Assembly: GCA_021234155.1 (NCBI GenBank)
Contig: JAJEKV010000113.1
Span: forward strand, 1,622,184-1,686,183
Source of the DNA: Isoetes taiwanensis
Lineage: Eukaryota > Streptophyta > Lycopodiopsida > Isoetales > Isoetaceae
Direction of reading: 5' to 3'
Length of the DNA: 64,000 nucleotides
Shown: positions 33,761 to 46,391 of the stretch, piece by piece
Layout: each line of letters opens with the position of its first letter
How positions within the stretch are numbered: the first letter of the stretch is position 1
Program-made: the position numbers and the translations under genes
The notes under the pieces: generated by a model
Databases searched by the model: none
What the model was told of the DNA's origin: nothing
What the model saw: the letters and a program-made list of their open reading frames with translations, nothing else

Positions 33761-34752
33761 TCGTAAATCATCGGATGGTTGAATTCCTAGCTTTTTATGT
33801 CAAAATTAATTCTAGGTAATACTTGGGCATCGGGTTCCTGTGGGAAACAAGTACCACTGGGGGCCCTCTTGTTGTTGCGCTACTAGTTTCCCATAGGTTA
33901 TCTGCACAAATCTTGGTTAACATGAGTACAAAATATGCTTTTGTGTCTTAAGATCGAATTTACATATAATAGATTGCATATATAAGCTCAATTTATATCT
34001 GTTACAAGCTCAAGAGGAGCCTAACCCCATGTTTTAAGAAGCTCACTTAGAGGGATGAGAACGAGAACATAGATCAAATGGTATGGTCATGAATTACTTC
34101 ATTTTCTCTTATTTAATGGTTCAAGCATGGACAAGCATGTTTTGTCACATAGTACTTGGTTTGTTTGCCTACTTCAACAATGATTGGCCAATCAAAGCCA
34201 AATGGAATATTAAATGCTTATGAAAGATTCGATTTTTTTTGCATTACATTAATGAGAAGGCGCATGGATGGGCAATTATCATGGCTTTCATCCTAGAAGG
34301 ATCAGTGGGAATCACCAAATTTATTAATAAGACCTCTGGCTAGTAGAGATTTGTTATTTTAGATTCTTCACAATCCACACGTTCATGACATTGCTTATTA
34401 CGACAATCTATAGATTTTGTAATGCTCATAGTGGACAACATGCACCACACTTATGGATATTTTCCAGTACTTCTAAATCGTTGTACTAAGATCCACAGTT
34501 ATGGTTTACTTAAATAATCTTCTATGTAGAGCATATTAAAGCAAAAGCCATTGACTCCTGTCTCTTGCAAGCACGCAAATACATGTTTTAATATTTACAT
34601 TTTATTTTTTCTTTTAGGACAACGTACAAATACAATCTATATATAGCTCTACATTGATGTCTTAGCTTTTTAAAACTTGCGAATGCTCATGTTGGATTAG
34701 AAGTTTATCTACATCGTGATGGCGAAGGAGCTTGTTTTTTATATTTTTTGGA

Positions 34753-34768
34753 TTGCCCGAAAGGGCAA
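34753..34768. repeat. Hairpin TTGCCC-GAAA-GGGCAA
   Basis: Perfect 6-bp arms around a GAAA loop. Read on the minus strand, it is preceded by AAGGGTTG and followed by TCCAAAAAA, the same layout as the end of the 130-bp dispersed repeats (7572, 13586). Likely a 3' end of the same retroposon family on the minus strand. Confidence 0.55.
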
Positions 34769-35148
34769 ACAACCCTTGTTTGACGGTGGGGTTGAGCATA
34801 TTTCCTCAGTTCTTAGCTCAAATACAAGTCATTTAGGGATAAAATAATTTTGAACTATTATTTTTTGTCTTTTTTCTTCTTCATGTTTTCTTAGTCTTTT
34901 ACCCGGTATGTATTCTTAGTTTTTCACCTCTTGTGACTATTGAATTGACATGGCACACAAAGGCATTAGCAGGTCGCGTGCGTTAACTGACAAGTGTGGG
35001 GAAAAGAAATGTGCTTAAAATATTATGGTTTCATCCAAGTTCAATCTGGAGACCTTTTAGTGTGGAAGGATAATGTGATAGCAAATTACACCATGAAACC
35101 AATGCTAAAATTTTGGATATTGAAAAAAATCAAAAGCTCCTGCAATTG

Positions 35149-35245
35149 TTAGCCACTTTGAGTGGGCAAGATATGGGTTTGACTTAGTAGTTACCCTAGT
35201 AGTTAGCCACTGCGAGTGGGCAAGATATGGGTTTGACCCCTCCTA
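35149..35245. repeat. Tandem duplication, about 60-bp unit
   Basis: 'gagtgggcaagatatgggtt' recurs at about 35160 and 35215, each preceded by 'agttagccact'. Confidence 0.7.
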
Positions 35246-36796
35246 GATGGTATGTTGCCTTAGTGAGGTTAGATCGAGTCCGGTTGTGCGAGACTACCAA
35301 CCTCTAGCCACCTAGAATTATCATGATGCTTTCTAGAAGAAGGGAAGTTCTCCCTGCCTCATCGGACCAAATCATGCCCAAGGCAGGGGGTTTCGGTGAC
35401 GCTCGTCCTTGTAGATACGAATTCTAGTGTTTGTCGTGTGTAGCATGCATTGCAAATACACGGTAGATTTTGTGGATTTTGTATATTTATTGTGTTCCAA
35501 TGGTTTTAATGATATGTATTTTATGTTTTTCAATGATCAGTTAATGAAAAATGAAAAAAATGAACACTTAGACGATAAGATTGCACTTGACGAATATTGA
35601 GTGCATGAGAGGAAATTCTCTATAAGACACAAATATCTAATGGACAAGGGAGAATTACTTTTGAATAGTCTATCTAAGGCTGGAATCACACTACGGGCAA
35701 ACCAAAATAAATACGTGGCAAGTTTAGGTAGGTATCCAACCCAAAGAAAAGTTCTGACATTAACCAATATCTCACTACATGTCCAAAATAATTGTGAAAA
35801 CCTTCCATGTCATCTTCCACGAAAGCAGAAATAATCTATGACAGCCCTGGCGAATTTTTTTCAAAGTTTTATCATCGTTAAGCATTCTGATCTCCACTAT
35901 TCTTCATATGAATTCAACCTAAATCTACTACCATTTGGTTCGGAATAACTTGCTAATCATGTATTTGACAAAAGCCCCATCACAGGTACCCGAATTTAAT
36001 CGAATCATGTTTTCACTATTTAAAAGATTTGATGGAAAATACATGTTTCAACGATTTGGGCATCTTTTTTCATGAATTTTGCCAAAGTTAGTCTCTGATT
36101 CATTCCGAATCCAATGATTCATTCCGAGTCCTCTGATTCATCGCTATACTTGCAGAAAAAACATTACAAATTAACAAATCTGCCATAGATTTCAGATTTT
36201 CCAGCAATCTTCGACAATTTTCAAAGACCTGCCATTGATTTGACCTATTTTTCATCTCACCATCGAATCGTCGGAGAATATCTTGGCTATAGGCTGTCGG
36301 ATTGCGATCTTTAGCTTGGACAGGGCAGCAGGGGAGCAGGTGACGTGGTTGCCAAACGAAAGAGGCAGATGACGTGGATGTATGCCGAAACTTGGGATAG
36401 GCAAAATTGCATGTCTAAACATTTAAGGGTGGCATAATGCTAACTAGATGTTTGGCATCCTAGATAAGATATTGGGTTCCTGTCTAAACTCCACATGGCA
36501 TAATTTTACTGATCACTTTACATTTTTTCAGTTTCGCTGATTTGGACCTAATGGAGTGTTGGAAGATTTGGCAAAGGCCATATGTAAATGTTGCTAGATC
36601 TCCCGAGCTTAACCGAATACAGATATAGTAAAGAAAAACTGCGGAATAAGTGGTTGCTGGTATTTGATTGAACAAACTTGTATAGATCAACATATTAGAA
36701 TGCTCTATGAAGTTGATAGATGACATCATTCAATAAATTGATAGCCGATCTCAATTCATTGGAAAATAGGAGGTGGTTTAATACATGCATTAAAGA

Positions 36797-36969
36797 TAGA
36801 TAGAAATTTTTAACGTCCCCGAAAACCCAATCGGGTTATGGGACCAATACAAAAGATGGGGCGTAAGCCCGATGACAGTAACAAAAGAAACAAAGAATAT
36901 CAACATAACAAAAACACAACAAACATAATAACAAGTAACATAATAAAGAGTTGGGATATAGATTCATAC
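36797..36969 (-). mobile_element. Retroposon 3' end with (TATC)n tail
   Basis: Minus sense: AACCC-GATT-GGGTT hairpin at 36837-36824, then TCGGGGACGTTAAAAATT and CTATCTATC. It is truncated at 36970 by, or joined to, a plus-strand promoter-like repeat. Confidence 0.55.
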
Positions 36970-36971
36970 AA

Positions 36972-37083
36972 ATGCATGCGATTCGACACCGTCGGATCGC
37001 CATTTTGGGGAGAGACGAGGCTATATATACGTTGTAGGGCTCTTTCTCCATTATCGGCGTCTTCTCACAGCAGTTTTTCGGTC
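36972..37083 (+). repeat. 112-bp retroposon 5' segment, copy 1
   Basis: Essentially identical to 38892-39004. It contains 'gaggctatatatacg', a TATA-like box, followed by 'ggctctttctcc'. The second copy lies at the exact 5' end of an insertion with a target duplication (38894-39937), so this is a family 5' end, probably carrying its pol II promoter. Downstream sequences of the two copies differ. Confidence 0.7.
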
Positions 37084-37205
37084 GTTCTTTTGAGCTCTCT
37101 TTCTTTCTGCTCTGTTAGCTCTACAAGTTTTGCTTCCTTCCACGCTTCTCCTACAATAAGTTTTGCTTCCTCCACGCTTCTCCTACCACAACGAATTATT
37201 TTTTC

Positions 37206-37275
37206 TTTCTGTGGATATGGTTTTCTATGCAGATCCGTCCTTTCTGTGGATATGGTTTTCTATGCAGATCCGTCC
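37206..37275. repeat. Perfect 35-bp tandem duplication
   Basis: Two identical copies (37206-37240, 37241-37275) of a unit starting 'tttctgtggatatgg' and ending 'cagatccgtcc'. Confidence 0.9.
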
Positions 37276-38113
37276 AGTCCAGCAGGCGTCAAGGATTTGG
37301 TTGTCGGTGCCTTTCAAGCAGCTTTTTCCTTTGTTTTTGGGCACAACGGTTTGCATGGCGAGTTCATCTTGCACAAAGCTAGGTTTTTCCTCTGGCAGCA
37401 TGTTTGCTCTTGTCGGTGGCTTCTTCATCATGCTGAGATATGGTTTGACATGGGTTTATTAGATTTTTCTAGTGGATCTGTGATTTTTATTTTTCTGTTT
37501 TCTTGGTTCTTTCAGATTAGGCCAGCACCTCCGTAGCTTTGAGTCTATCTAATTTCCTCCATTATTGGGCTCTACTTATCTATTTTCTTCCAGTTACTGG
37601 GCCGTTTCACATTGATTATTCTCCATGATTAACCGTTCTTACTCAAGCTTCTTTAGATTGGCAGTCCGCTATTTTCTACAGAGCATTGGAATAAATAGTG
37701 GCATCTGCAGATCTCTACTGCATGTGTGTTTTCAAGATTTTTGCAGATTTATCATTTGGATTGGATATCTGGATACAGTTCTGGAACCGTCTATCTCAAG
37801 TCTGTGGTGGCCAGATTTTTGGGCGGCTGAAACCTTGATTATGAACAACCCATCCTTTATCGATCTCTGGTTTTCAACCTGGTACTAGATTTGGTCCAAG
37901 ATCTTCTGGTCCTTCGATTCCTTATGCTTATTCTCAATAGCATAATCTGTCTCGGAGCAATCCGAGTAGGGACCGATGGCAGAGGCTATGGACTGCAGGG
38001 CTAGAGCGGCCGCCGTTTTCTGTAGATTTTGATTCAGGGATTATGGGTCGTCAATCCATGTTATATAATTTATTTATTTGTAACTAACAATTAATACTTT
38101 GGTATTGGTTTGG

Positions 38114-38160
38114 TGGCTAGGTTATGTGGCTTGCATTGGATTGGTTGCAGGTTCGATTCC
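38114..38160 (+). promoter_or_regulatory. tRNA-like A and B boxes (possible SINE head)
   Basis: TGGCTAGGTTATGTGG at 38114 resembles a pol III A box. GGTTCGATTCC at 38150-38160 is a perfect B box 21 bases further on. The surrounding sequence does not fold as a tRNA, so this looks like the head of a tRNA-derived SINE, or chance. Confidence 0.35.
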
Positions 38161-38197
38161 GTTCATTTTTGCATTCAGACGCAACAACATTCCTCCA

Positions 38198-38440
38198 CTT
38201 TTTCCTCTTTAAATTTCACATGTCCATTTTTTCTTTTTTCCATGGAGTTTTCTCCTATGTTGCGCGGTTTCAAACATTATTGTAAGTTATACTTGCTACA
38301 TTGTTCCTCTTTAAATTTTCCATGTCCTTGCTTTCATTATTTCCTTTTTCCATGGAGTTTTCTCCTATGTTGCACATTTCCATACTTCATTGTAAGTTCC
38401 ACATATGCATGCTACATTTTTTTTTTCCTCTTTAAATTTT
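38198..38440. repeat. Pyrimidine-rich tandem repeat, about 125-bp unit
   Basis: 'cctctttaaattt', 'ccatggagttttctcctatg' and 'attgtaagtt' recur in order, about two full copies and a partial third. Confidence 0.65.
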
Positions 38441-38893
38441 CGTGCGTTTATTTTGTCGTCATATATTGTCTCCGTTTCCCTCTCGTCTTGTCTTTTGTCA
38501 TAACTTGATATCTTTTATCTTTTGGTCAATATCCGTGATGGCACATTTGAAAATTGTTTTTGCCCTTGTTCTTTATGCCCGCCAATTCCTCTATCATACC
38601 ATTTTTATGCCTAATTGTTCTCTAGCTTTCCACACATATTGTTTTTGTTGAGTGTTGGTGTTATTGTTGTATTTGCTATGAGTGCATTCAGGATTTGGTC
38701 TATCGTCTGTGTTATTTGCCTGCTTGTTAAGTTTTTTATTTCCTTTTACCACGTCCAACTTAGTCTTGCTTGCATTTTTTTCTATTGACATAAGCCCTCT
38801 TTCTTGTGTTTCGATATTGCTCATGGGCTTCGAAATGGAAGTTCTCTTTTGATCGGCCGGTTTTCCCCCTTCAGACGAGTCTCTCACCAAAAT

Positions 38894-39937
38894 GCATGCG
38901 ATTCGACACCGTCGGATCGCCATTTTGGGGAGAGACGAGGCTATATATACGTTGTAGGGCTCTTTCTCCATTATCGGCGTCTTCTCACAGCAGTTTTTCG
39001 GTCTCAGTTCCCTCCCTTCCCACCCTCAGTTATTTACATTCATGTTTTTTTCTCATTTTGATTTGTGATTCTATATCGCGTGGCTCGCGTGACCAGCCCC
39101 TCTGTATTTGAAGAGGTTATGTTGTTTTAAGATATGATGTTATGTCGCGGGGCTCGCGTGACCAGCCCTTTTTTATTCTTGAAGTATTTGTCATTTCTCG
39201 TGTGGCACGTGTGTATAGCCCCCTTGTGTTTGAGAGGTTATGTGGTTTTGCTGTATGATGTTATATCGCGTGGCTCGCGTGACCAGCCCCTTCCATTATT
39301 GAAGGATTGTGTTTTGTTATGGACCAGCCTCCGTGGGGGGTTTCACCGAGCCGGCGTGATGGCTTATATATTTTTGAGTTACGTGCTTCTTTTTACGTTG
39401 TTTTGTTTCCAGGCCATCTCATCCAACTGTGGGGAACTCGAACTTTTTTGAGTTACTTCCCTCCTATTCTATTCTAATGTCTAATGCATTTTGTTCGTTT
39501 TCTTTTGCCTTAAGTTTTTTCAGGTGATCATGGCCATTTGTTTCTTTCTTATGGCTCTCATGTTGGGTTCGAGCGGAATCGTCTTATTTGCGACCTCCAT
39601 CTTGTGCTTCCTCGACTTTTTCATCAATGAACTCCACTTTGATGGCCCGGGGTTTTCCTTTGGAGCCATTGGACGAAGGTTTATCATTAGGGTTTTCCTC
39701 GAAAACCCGAAAGGGCGGGGTTTTTCATCCCGGTGATAAACTTTCGTACGTTGCCTCCTTTTTGCCTTTCTTATTTTACGCCATCTTCAAGGGGCTTGGG
39801 TTGTTCCTATGGCAGGTCCCTTTATTATTATTAGTGGGTAGTCAGACCACATTGGTGTGGTCGTCTAGCCCTTTAGATATTTTTCAAATGTTTGTACACT
39901 GCTGTGATGAAAGAGATGCCTATCTATCTATCTATCC
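38894..39937 (+). mobile_element. Non-coding retroposon with 40-bp target duplication
   Basis: A 1044-bp insertion flanked by direct repeats of 40 bp (38854-38893 and 39938-39977, one difference) that begin 'cggccggttttccccc'. The left end is the 112-bp promoter-like segment also found at 36972. The right end is (TATC)n at 39921-39936. The middle (39067-39300) has four tandem units built on 'tcgcgtggctcgcgtgacc' with pyrimidine-rich spacers. No reverse transcriptase is encoded. TSD length and tail fit target-primed reverse transcription by a partner LINE. The 3' part (near 39690, 'gggtttttcatcccgg') resembles the LINE 3' sequences at 27440 and 27720. Confidence 0.8.
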
Positions 39938-39999
39938 CGGCCGGTTTTCCCCCTTCAGACGAGTCTCTCATCAAAATCAGGGTTTTATGCAAAGGGCAT

Positions 40000-42790
40000 G
40001 ATGCAAGCTTGAGCGGTGGCTATAAAGCTCCACATTCATACCGAAATTCTAGTATAAAATGTTGATTCTGTGCTCCAGATAGGGTGGTAGATAAGCATTG
40101 GTGGAAATCTGAATGTACTCTGGTGGCACATTTTATGCCTGTGATGGTTGCTACTATGCTCCAGAACATAGAAAGCAAATTTTGGAAGGCATAAAATCAA
40201 CAATACAGATTAATAGATTGTTAGACGAAAAACTCAGATTTTTGTATTGTATTGCCTTAAGATTTGTATACGAATGGTTTATGGTAGATTCTTTATGTTG
40301 CTAGGAGGTGGGAATTAAGTGCAGGAGGTATGGCTGCATCTAGATGTAGTGCTTAAATGTAAGGCATTTGTGCTTATAGCAGGACATGATAGAGGTTTGT
40401 GCAGATGTAGAATGCTAGTTTAAATAAGTGATTTCGTTGCTTGCTAGGCAGTGAAAGCATGCACATACTTAAAAAGATTGCATGGTATGTTTTTTGCTAT
40501 AGGACTGCTGGGAAGGATTGTTCATTCTAGTTAAGCTTTAGTATTCCAGGGTCATGGATGCTTTTCTCTATACTACATGCCTAGATAGAGTAGAGAATAG
40601 TTTAATAGTTTCATTTAATGCTTTTTAGATGCTTCAGGTTCTTGCTTTAGAGGTCGAAATGTAGCTTTTCTTTAAGGATATTGTTGCTAACGTATTAGTG
40701 CCTTTATCTCATTAATATTAATTTCACATAAACAGGAAAATTTGTTTCTATAAATAAGGATATCTCTGCCTTGGATGTATAGCTTGCTTGACTTAAATCT
40801 AATATAGATTGGAATGTATGCATGACCCAGGCATGCAATAAACTGAAATTCCATGATTATGTATGATATTAAATGTTGAAGTTAAATTTTGATTTAGTTT
40901 ACATCCTAGACAGCTATAGATAACATGCTTCTCATTATCACTTAATGGAATTGAAGATAATAGCAATATGATAGTCTCTACACTCAAAGAGTGGAAGCAA
41001 CAGATCCAACAAAACTAAATAGGTAAGAGCCACGCAAAATGAATGCAAGAGAGTTGCTATAACCATTCCAAAACTTCACAATTTTTTTCAAGCTTTAAGC
41101 TCAATAAATAATTAAACATTTTACAAGGACAATCTTAATCTTTAATTTATAACAAACGATTTAGACGTTCTCACCATATCCTTACTACTTTTGAACTGCA
41201 TGCTCGACGAAAAGCCCAGCAAGCACTGGGCATTTTTTCTAGTTTGATTTGTTAGCCATGTGGGCTAAACATAAGTATTAGTGGCATGGGCCACATGTAT
41301 ATATCATATTGGAACTCAAGATCTAAGGCCCAGATTTCAGCCTAGTTTTGTGGTAGATGAGATGTTAGTTAGAGTTAGGGTTTTGCTGTACTATTTAGAG
41401 AGAGCATATCCTCTCATTGTTCAGGGTCTCGCTCACGTTTTGGAGCACTTTTAGCGCATCAATATCACGATTGAGTTTTGTTCATTCTTTGCATTTGTTC
41501 TTGTTCTTGGAGTCTCTTCCCATCTTATTTTGTTGATTCATGAGCATTTGTGGGATCCTTGTAGCATCCGACAGTTATGGACTGCTGCTGCAAGGTGTAT
41601 GCCAAGAACCCCAAAATCAACATGATTTAATGGAGATTATTTTGAACTCAATCATATGAGTCCAGCTTTTATTTTGATTATATTGGTGCATAGGCTAAAT
41701 AGAGTTTTCTCTCTTCTCTATTTTTGCAAGTTTATCAAAGGCTTTATTCTCTTCCACGCCACTTTCTCTAATGGCTTGCCATCATATTATCTGCCATCTT
41801 CGGTTTCTCATTAGAGTTGCCATTGTTTGCAACTCTATACCATTTGAATATTTCTTCTCTAGACTCAAGCTTATGAAAAGCAAATTTTATTAACAATCTC
41901 TGCCTTCAGAGTCATTATGTCAAAGTTGGAGTGGACCTATAAAAGTCGTATGCTCCTGCTATTTATAAGAAATGAGATAACCTGGATTAGATCATGCATC
42001 ATGTGTCAACAAGGATTGCAACAGATATGAAAAGGATGCATTTCTTACTGCAGCTTGGGTACCTCGCAACACGTTTGCTTGTAATTCCTTGAAGAATATG
42101 AATATTGCAGATTGCATAAAGGACGAAAGGTGTAACGCCTAGATAAAGTATAGGCATTGCAATATTGTAGAGATGGGCATCGCAAGTGATCAAACTTATG
42201 CATAAGCTTTCTTTATGGGGTGATCTTCTATTGCCTTATCCTATATGAATTGAAATCAAGTTCAATATTTATATTTCATGGTCATAATTTTCTTAAGAAT
42301 TATAAAACCATGCCATTGACTCAATTTTTTTGGAAAATTGATACGATTAATGCAAATTGCGATACTTAAATATCTCATAACAATCTCAAAAGTGAAGAAC
42401 AAGAACAAGAAAAAAACTAAATTCCGATAAACTGACATGGCAGCACAAATTAACCACCCAATCAGATCCATTAGGTAATGGCAAATACTACACACTAGTT
42501 CTGGCTTCTGGCTTAATGGAATGATCAAGCTACTCCAAGTACACTCTTGATCAAGGGAACAATAATTGGCTTATGTGACGCTCCCTGCCGTATACGGTGC
42601 TTCCATCGTATAAAAATCGGAGATCCCCTCCTGCCAGCCTTGCAAGCTAACAACAGGCCGTCCACCTGACATCAGACTCTTGATGATGAGCAAGAGTCCA
42701 CGTGGGAAAAATGGACATGTCATTCATCCCGTCATCTCTCGGGATCTACCTAGCTGCGGAAGCACATGAATGTTAGCACAACAACACATC
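40000..42790. other. Unassigned intergenic region
   Basis: No coding signal. The stretch 41240-41600 (from TTGTTAGCCATGTGGG, through 'ctatttagagagagc', to a T-rich end) resembles a solo LTR in texture, but I could not find a target duplication. A hairpin GCCCAG-CAAGCA-CTGGGC lies at about 41215-41233. Confidence 0.35.
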
Positions 42791-42793
42791 ACA

Positions 42794-42832
<39 letters not shown>

Positions 42833-43018
42833 AAGGCAAGGATTTTTTTGGTATTCATGTTAACATAAGTACATCAAAGGAGGTTATCCATTAGAAAATG
42901 GTATACCAAGCAAAGGCATGCAGAAATACAGATTCTGACATGTCCAAAAAGAACTCCTATCATGGAGTGAATACAAACTTAAAAGTTTTAAACTTGCAGA
43001 AACAGTTGTATCAGAAAT

Positions 43019-43426
43019 TCAGTTGGGAACCTGGAAACCCTCTTGTGCTGCAATCAAATCTTGTATGGTCAGGTTTTCCACCCTGCGTCTACCATAGATA
43101 TTCAGAAGTAGATCAAGCTCCTCACAAGGGAAATTTGTGAAATCTAACAGAAGGAGCACATGTGCCTCCCTTTTTTGCTGCCATGCATGAAACAGGTCCA
43201 GGAAGAAAGGCCTCAGCCCGTTATTTCTCCAAACCTCTTTCCTCTTCAATAGCTTCTTGATGGCCAGGGCGTGAATCATTTCTTGCTTCAGCTGGATAAA
43301 GATGTTCTCCATTTCAGCGTGAGATAACATAGCCTCCTCCTCATCCGAATTTTCTGCCTGCCCCATTCCTCTAGTAGAACTTCCTACTCTATTGAGTCTT
43401 CTCATAGCATCTGTGCAAAACATCAT
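43019..43426 (-). CDS. Small extra ORF overlapping the end of the LINE RT frame
   Basis: 135-codon open frame inside the LINE, starting 38 bases before the RT frame stops and shifted by one base relative to it. It begins MMFCTDAMRRLNRVGSSTRG, has an acidic stretch (ENSDEEEAML) and a helical, leucine-rich body (IHALAIKKLLKRKEVWRNNG, HVLLLLDFTNFPCEELDLLL), and ends GRRRVENLTIQDLIAAQEGF plus four residues. I do not recognise it. It could be the true C-terminus of ORF2 after a single frameshift, a separate ORF reached by re-initiation (the overlap contains AUGs), or captured host sequence. It lies upstream of the A tail, so it belongs to the element. Confidence 0.5.
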   Translation of the reverse strand: MMFCTDAMRRLNRVGSSTRGMGQAENSDEEEAMLSHAEMENIFIQLKQEMIHALAIKKLLKRKEVWRNNGLRPFFLDLFHAWQQKREAHVLLLLDFTNFPCEELDLLLNIYGRRRVENLTIQDLIAAQEGFQVPN

Positions 43427-46391
43427 CAGATAATGTTAGTTTTAGTATAAAGAATTCAAAAGGTCCCTTAAAGGAACCAATACTGTCCCATTCTGTATCA
43501 TATTTTTTCCCCTTTAGTGTTTTGTGGGCAATGGCTAAGATTTGAATAAGGTCCAGCAAAGTTCTTTTCAGCCAAATCATAGATGGGGCATGACCTCCAA
43601 TCATAACTTTGTTTCTGTGTAACCATATAGCCCAACAAGTCAGAGTTCTCATAGTGTTGACCAGTCTGCTACCATTGACCCAAAAGGAAAGTAAATTATT
43701 AATGGTTGGCACTCCCTTATTAATTTGTGCTGTCCAGCTCCAAAAATCTAGTAACCAATTGCATACAAAAACATGGTTTGAATTCTCTACTTCCCCATAT
43801 AATTTGCATTGGTTTGATACAGTGTGATCATATTTGGATCGATTCTGATTAGTGGCTAGACTCTGATGCAAAGCAATCCATTTAAAGGTTTTGATCCTAG
43901 CAGCAGTGTATATCTTCCATCCTTTTGCACAAACAGAACTTAATTTGTCCTCCTCACAGTTCCATAGTAGAGTAGCTTTGGATGGTTTCCTTTCAAGTAA
44001 GGCCCTGTAGATGTCTTTGACCGAATATACTTCTTTCTTATTCAACTGCCATTGATTATTGTTCTGGTTGAGTTCCTGATATCCTCCCATATGTTCCATA
44101 ATGAGATGGTAGATCTTTTTATCTATTTCAGAACCTTTAGTTCTGTTCTTAAACTCCTCCCAAGTGAGCCATCTGTTTGAAGGGTCCCTTAGATCTTCAA
44201 TTTTGTTAATACTTGCATTGAACCATTGCATGTACTTCTGAGGGTGTTGAAGGGCCAAGTAACCAATGCCTTCAGGATCTAGATCAGGGTGCCAAAAAAA
44301 GTTAGTATCTTTACTCCTGGCATCCAAAACAGGTGGTCTAAAACATAATGCAGCATTATTCCATGCATCCAGGATTCTTCTCATTATATTGGATGTTCCA
44401 GAGCCTGGAGTCAACTGAAAGAAGGCTGAATCAGGTAGGCAGTGCTTGAGAGTGACACTCCCAACAGGGTGAGAGCACTGCAACCAATATCTGATTAGCT
44501 TAAGGGCAGGGGATGGTCTGTTAAGATATAGAGCTCTCCATACCATCTTGGCAGCTAAGGCTTGAGCTTGTACAAATAAGTCCTTACAACCGAGACCCCC
44601 ATCTTTCCTTGGTTTGACCAGGTCTGACCATGCTACTTTATGTGACCCTTGCCATATGAACTTCCTGATGATCCTTTCAATTTGATTGTAAGAGGCCTTG
44701 TCTCCTACCAGAACTGAGGAGAAGAAAACATGTGTACTACAAATCACAGAATTAGCAATTTCAATTCTTCCAGCAAGAGATAAAGTGGAAGGATACCTAT
44801 GGAGTTTTTCCTTAATCCTGGACACTATAGGTTCCCACAGTCCATGTAAAGAGTGGTTGAGAGCAAGAGGGATCCCCAGAATCTTTGTAGCTGCCCTGTT
44901 ATCCAGAACCTTTATGCCATGGATAGTTGTCTCCTTAGTGTCATAAATTATTGCACTTTTGGCTTTATTTAACATAACCCCTGCAGCAGCCCCAAATTTA
45001 TCAATTGCCTCCAGGAAGTTAGGCAGACTGTTATCTCCATGCTTAAGAAACACAAAGGTGTCATCAGCATATTGCATTATTGTGAAGTCCTCATCCCCTT
45101 GTGGCATCTTCAAGCTGCTAATTAGCTTCCTTTCCTGTAAACTAACAGCCATTCTAGTGACCATTTCAGCAATAATCAAGAATAGGTATGGGGCCAGTGG
45201 GCATCCTTGCCTCACCCCTCTCTGGCATTGGAAAGGTTTAGATGGAGTACCATTAATAATTATGGCAGATGAAGCATTAGCATTGAAACTCCAAATTTTG
45301 TTGTATATGGTATCTGGAAACCCAAGGTGTGCCATGGCCTTTTGTAAGAACCTCCAATCAATGGTGTCATATGCTCTCTGAAAGTCAAGCTTCAGAAGCA
45401 TGCATTGTTGGCCTGACAATTTGTTCCAGTGCAAGCCTTCAGTTGCTCCTATATAATTATCCAGTATGTTTCTTTGAGGCAAGAAAGCAGATTGACAGGG
45501 ACTGATCAGCTTATATAAAACACATTTAAGCCTGTTAGCCATCATTTTGGCTAGGATCTTATAGCTTGTATTGGTCAATGTGATGGGTCTCCAATCTCCC
45601 AAAACCTGAGGAGTATCCACCTTAGGAATCATGGTGATGTGCCCTGCATTAATTGCAGGATGTAGCTTTGAGGCACTCCATGCCCCTTGAAAGAAGGTAA
45701 TCAGATCTTCTTTCGTTATATCCCAGAACTCCAGGTAGAATTCTGGTTGTAGACCGTCTGGACCAGGGCTTTTTTATTTGGCCATAGATTTCAGTGTTTC
45801 CAAGATCTCCCTCTCCTGTGGGACTGTCAGTAATTCTTCCTCACTGATCTTTCCAGAGCTTTGTGGAATGTCCTTGAAGAATTCTGTCAGAGTTTGCTCC
45901 TCTGCTTGTTTATTCTCAAAGAGCTTAGAGTATTCCCTTTGAAAGTATTCCTCGATCTCTTTTTGTTCCTCTATGCTTTCCTGGCCATCTCTGATTTTGG
46001 TAATCCCATTATTCACCATTCTACTTTTAGCCGTTCTAAAAAAGAAAGCAGAACTGCCATTATCCATATTGTTGAAATATTTGGTTCTGCTTCTCACTGC
46101 CAAAGACTTTGCTTCTTTCTCCTCAATGATTTTAACCTTTTTTTTCCAGGTCTTCCTCTTCATCCTGCAAAGTTTTATTATTTTTGTCATTGAATAACTT
46201 TTTCCTGATCTGTTTAATAGCCCCATAAATAGACTGTCCTTCCTCTTCTCCAAGGACCAGCTTTTCCCCCATTGATTAATCCAATTCTTTATGTCTTTAA
46301 CCCTCTGGCAGAAAGCATTCATGGATCCTTGTCTGGGAATTGCCCCTAACTTGTAATAAAACTCCTTGTATTCTTCACAAAACCTTTTCAT
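43389..46391 (-). pseudogene. LINE ORF2 (reverse transcriptase) with one in-frame stop
   Basis: One continuous frame of 1000 codons broken only by TAA at 45776-45774. Downstream of the stop it reads KSPGPDGLQPEFYLEFWD, then MIPKVDTPQVLGDWRPITLT. Counting from that Met (45632): DWRPITL 13-19, LDFQRAYD 82-89 (first catalytic Asp), RGVRQGCPLAPYLF 138-151, YADD 188-191 (catalytic), LGIPLALNHS and LSLAGRIEIA in the thumb, and zf-RVT-like KTFKWIALHQSL near 600. In that last domain the expected CxLC is CKLY, so one zinc ligand is lost. The segment before the stop is charged and helical. The stop falls in 'MAK*KSPGPDG', where a C-to-T change of CAA or an A-to-T change of AAA would explain it. Confidence 0.85.

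Larger units (their letters stand above)
33761..36790. other. Unassigned AT-rich intergenic region
   Basis: No gene recognised. It contains the repeats listed at 34753 and 35149. Frames at 35537-35834 and 36484-36729 have no family signature. Confidence 0.4.

Noticed and set aside
34753-34768. Rho-independent terminator-like hairpin
   Set aside because: Plant nuclear context; better explained as a retroposon 3' end.
36838-37536. 232-codon open frame on the plus strand
   Set aside because: It crosses the junction between a minus-strand retroposon end and a plus-strand promoter-like repeat and includes a perfect 35-bp tandem duplication; composition is Ser/Phe-rich from T-rich DNA.
38594-38971. 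125-codon minus-strand frame starting MEKEPYNVYIAS
   Set aside because: The same N-terminus appears at 36836-37051 because both are antisense readings of the repeated 112-bp segment.
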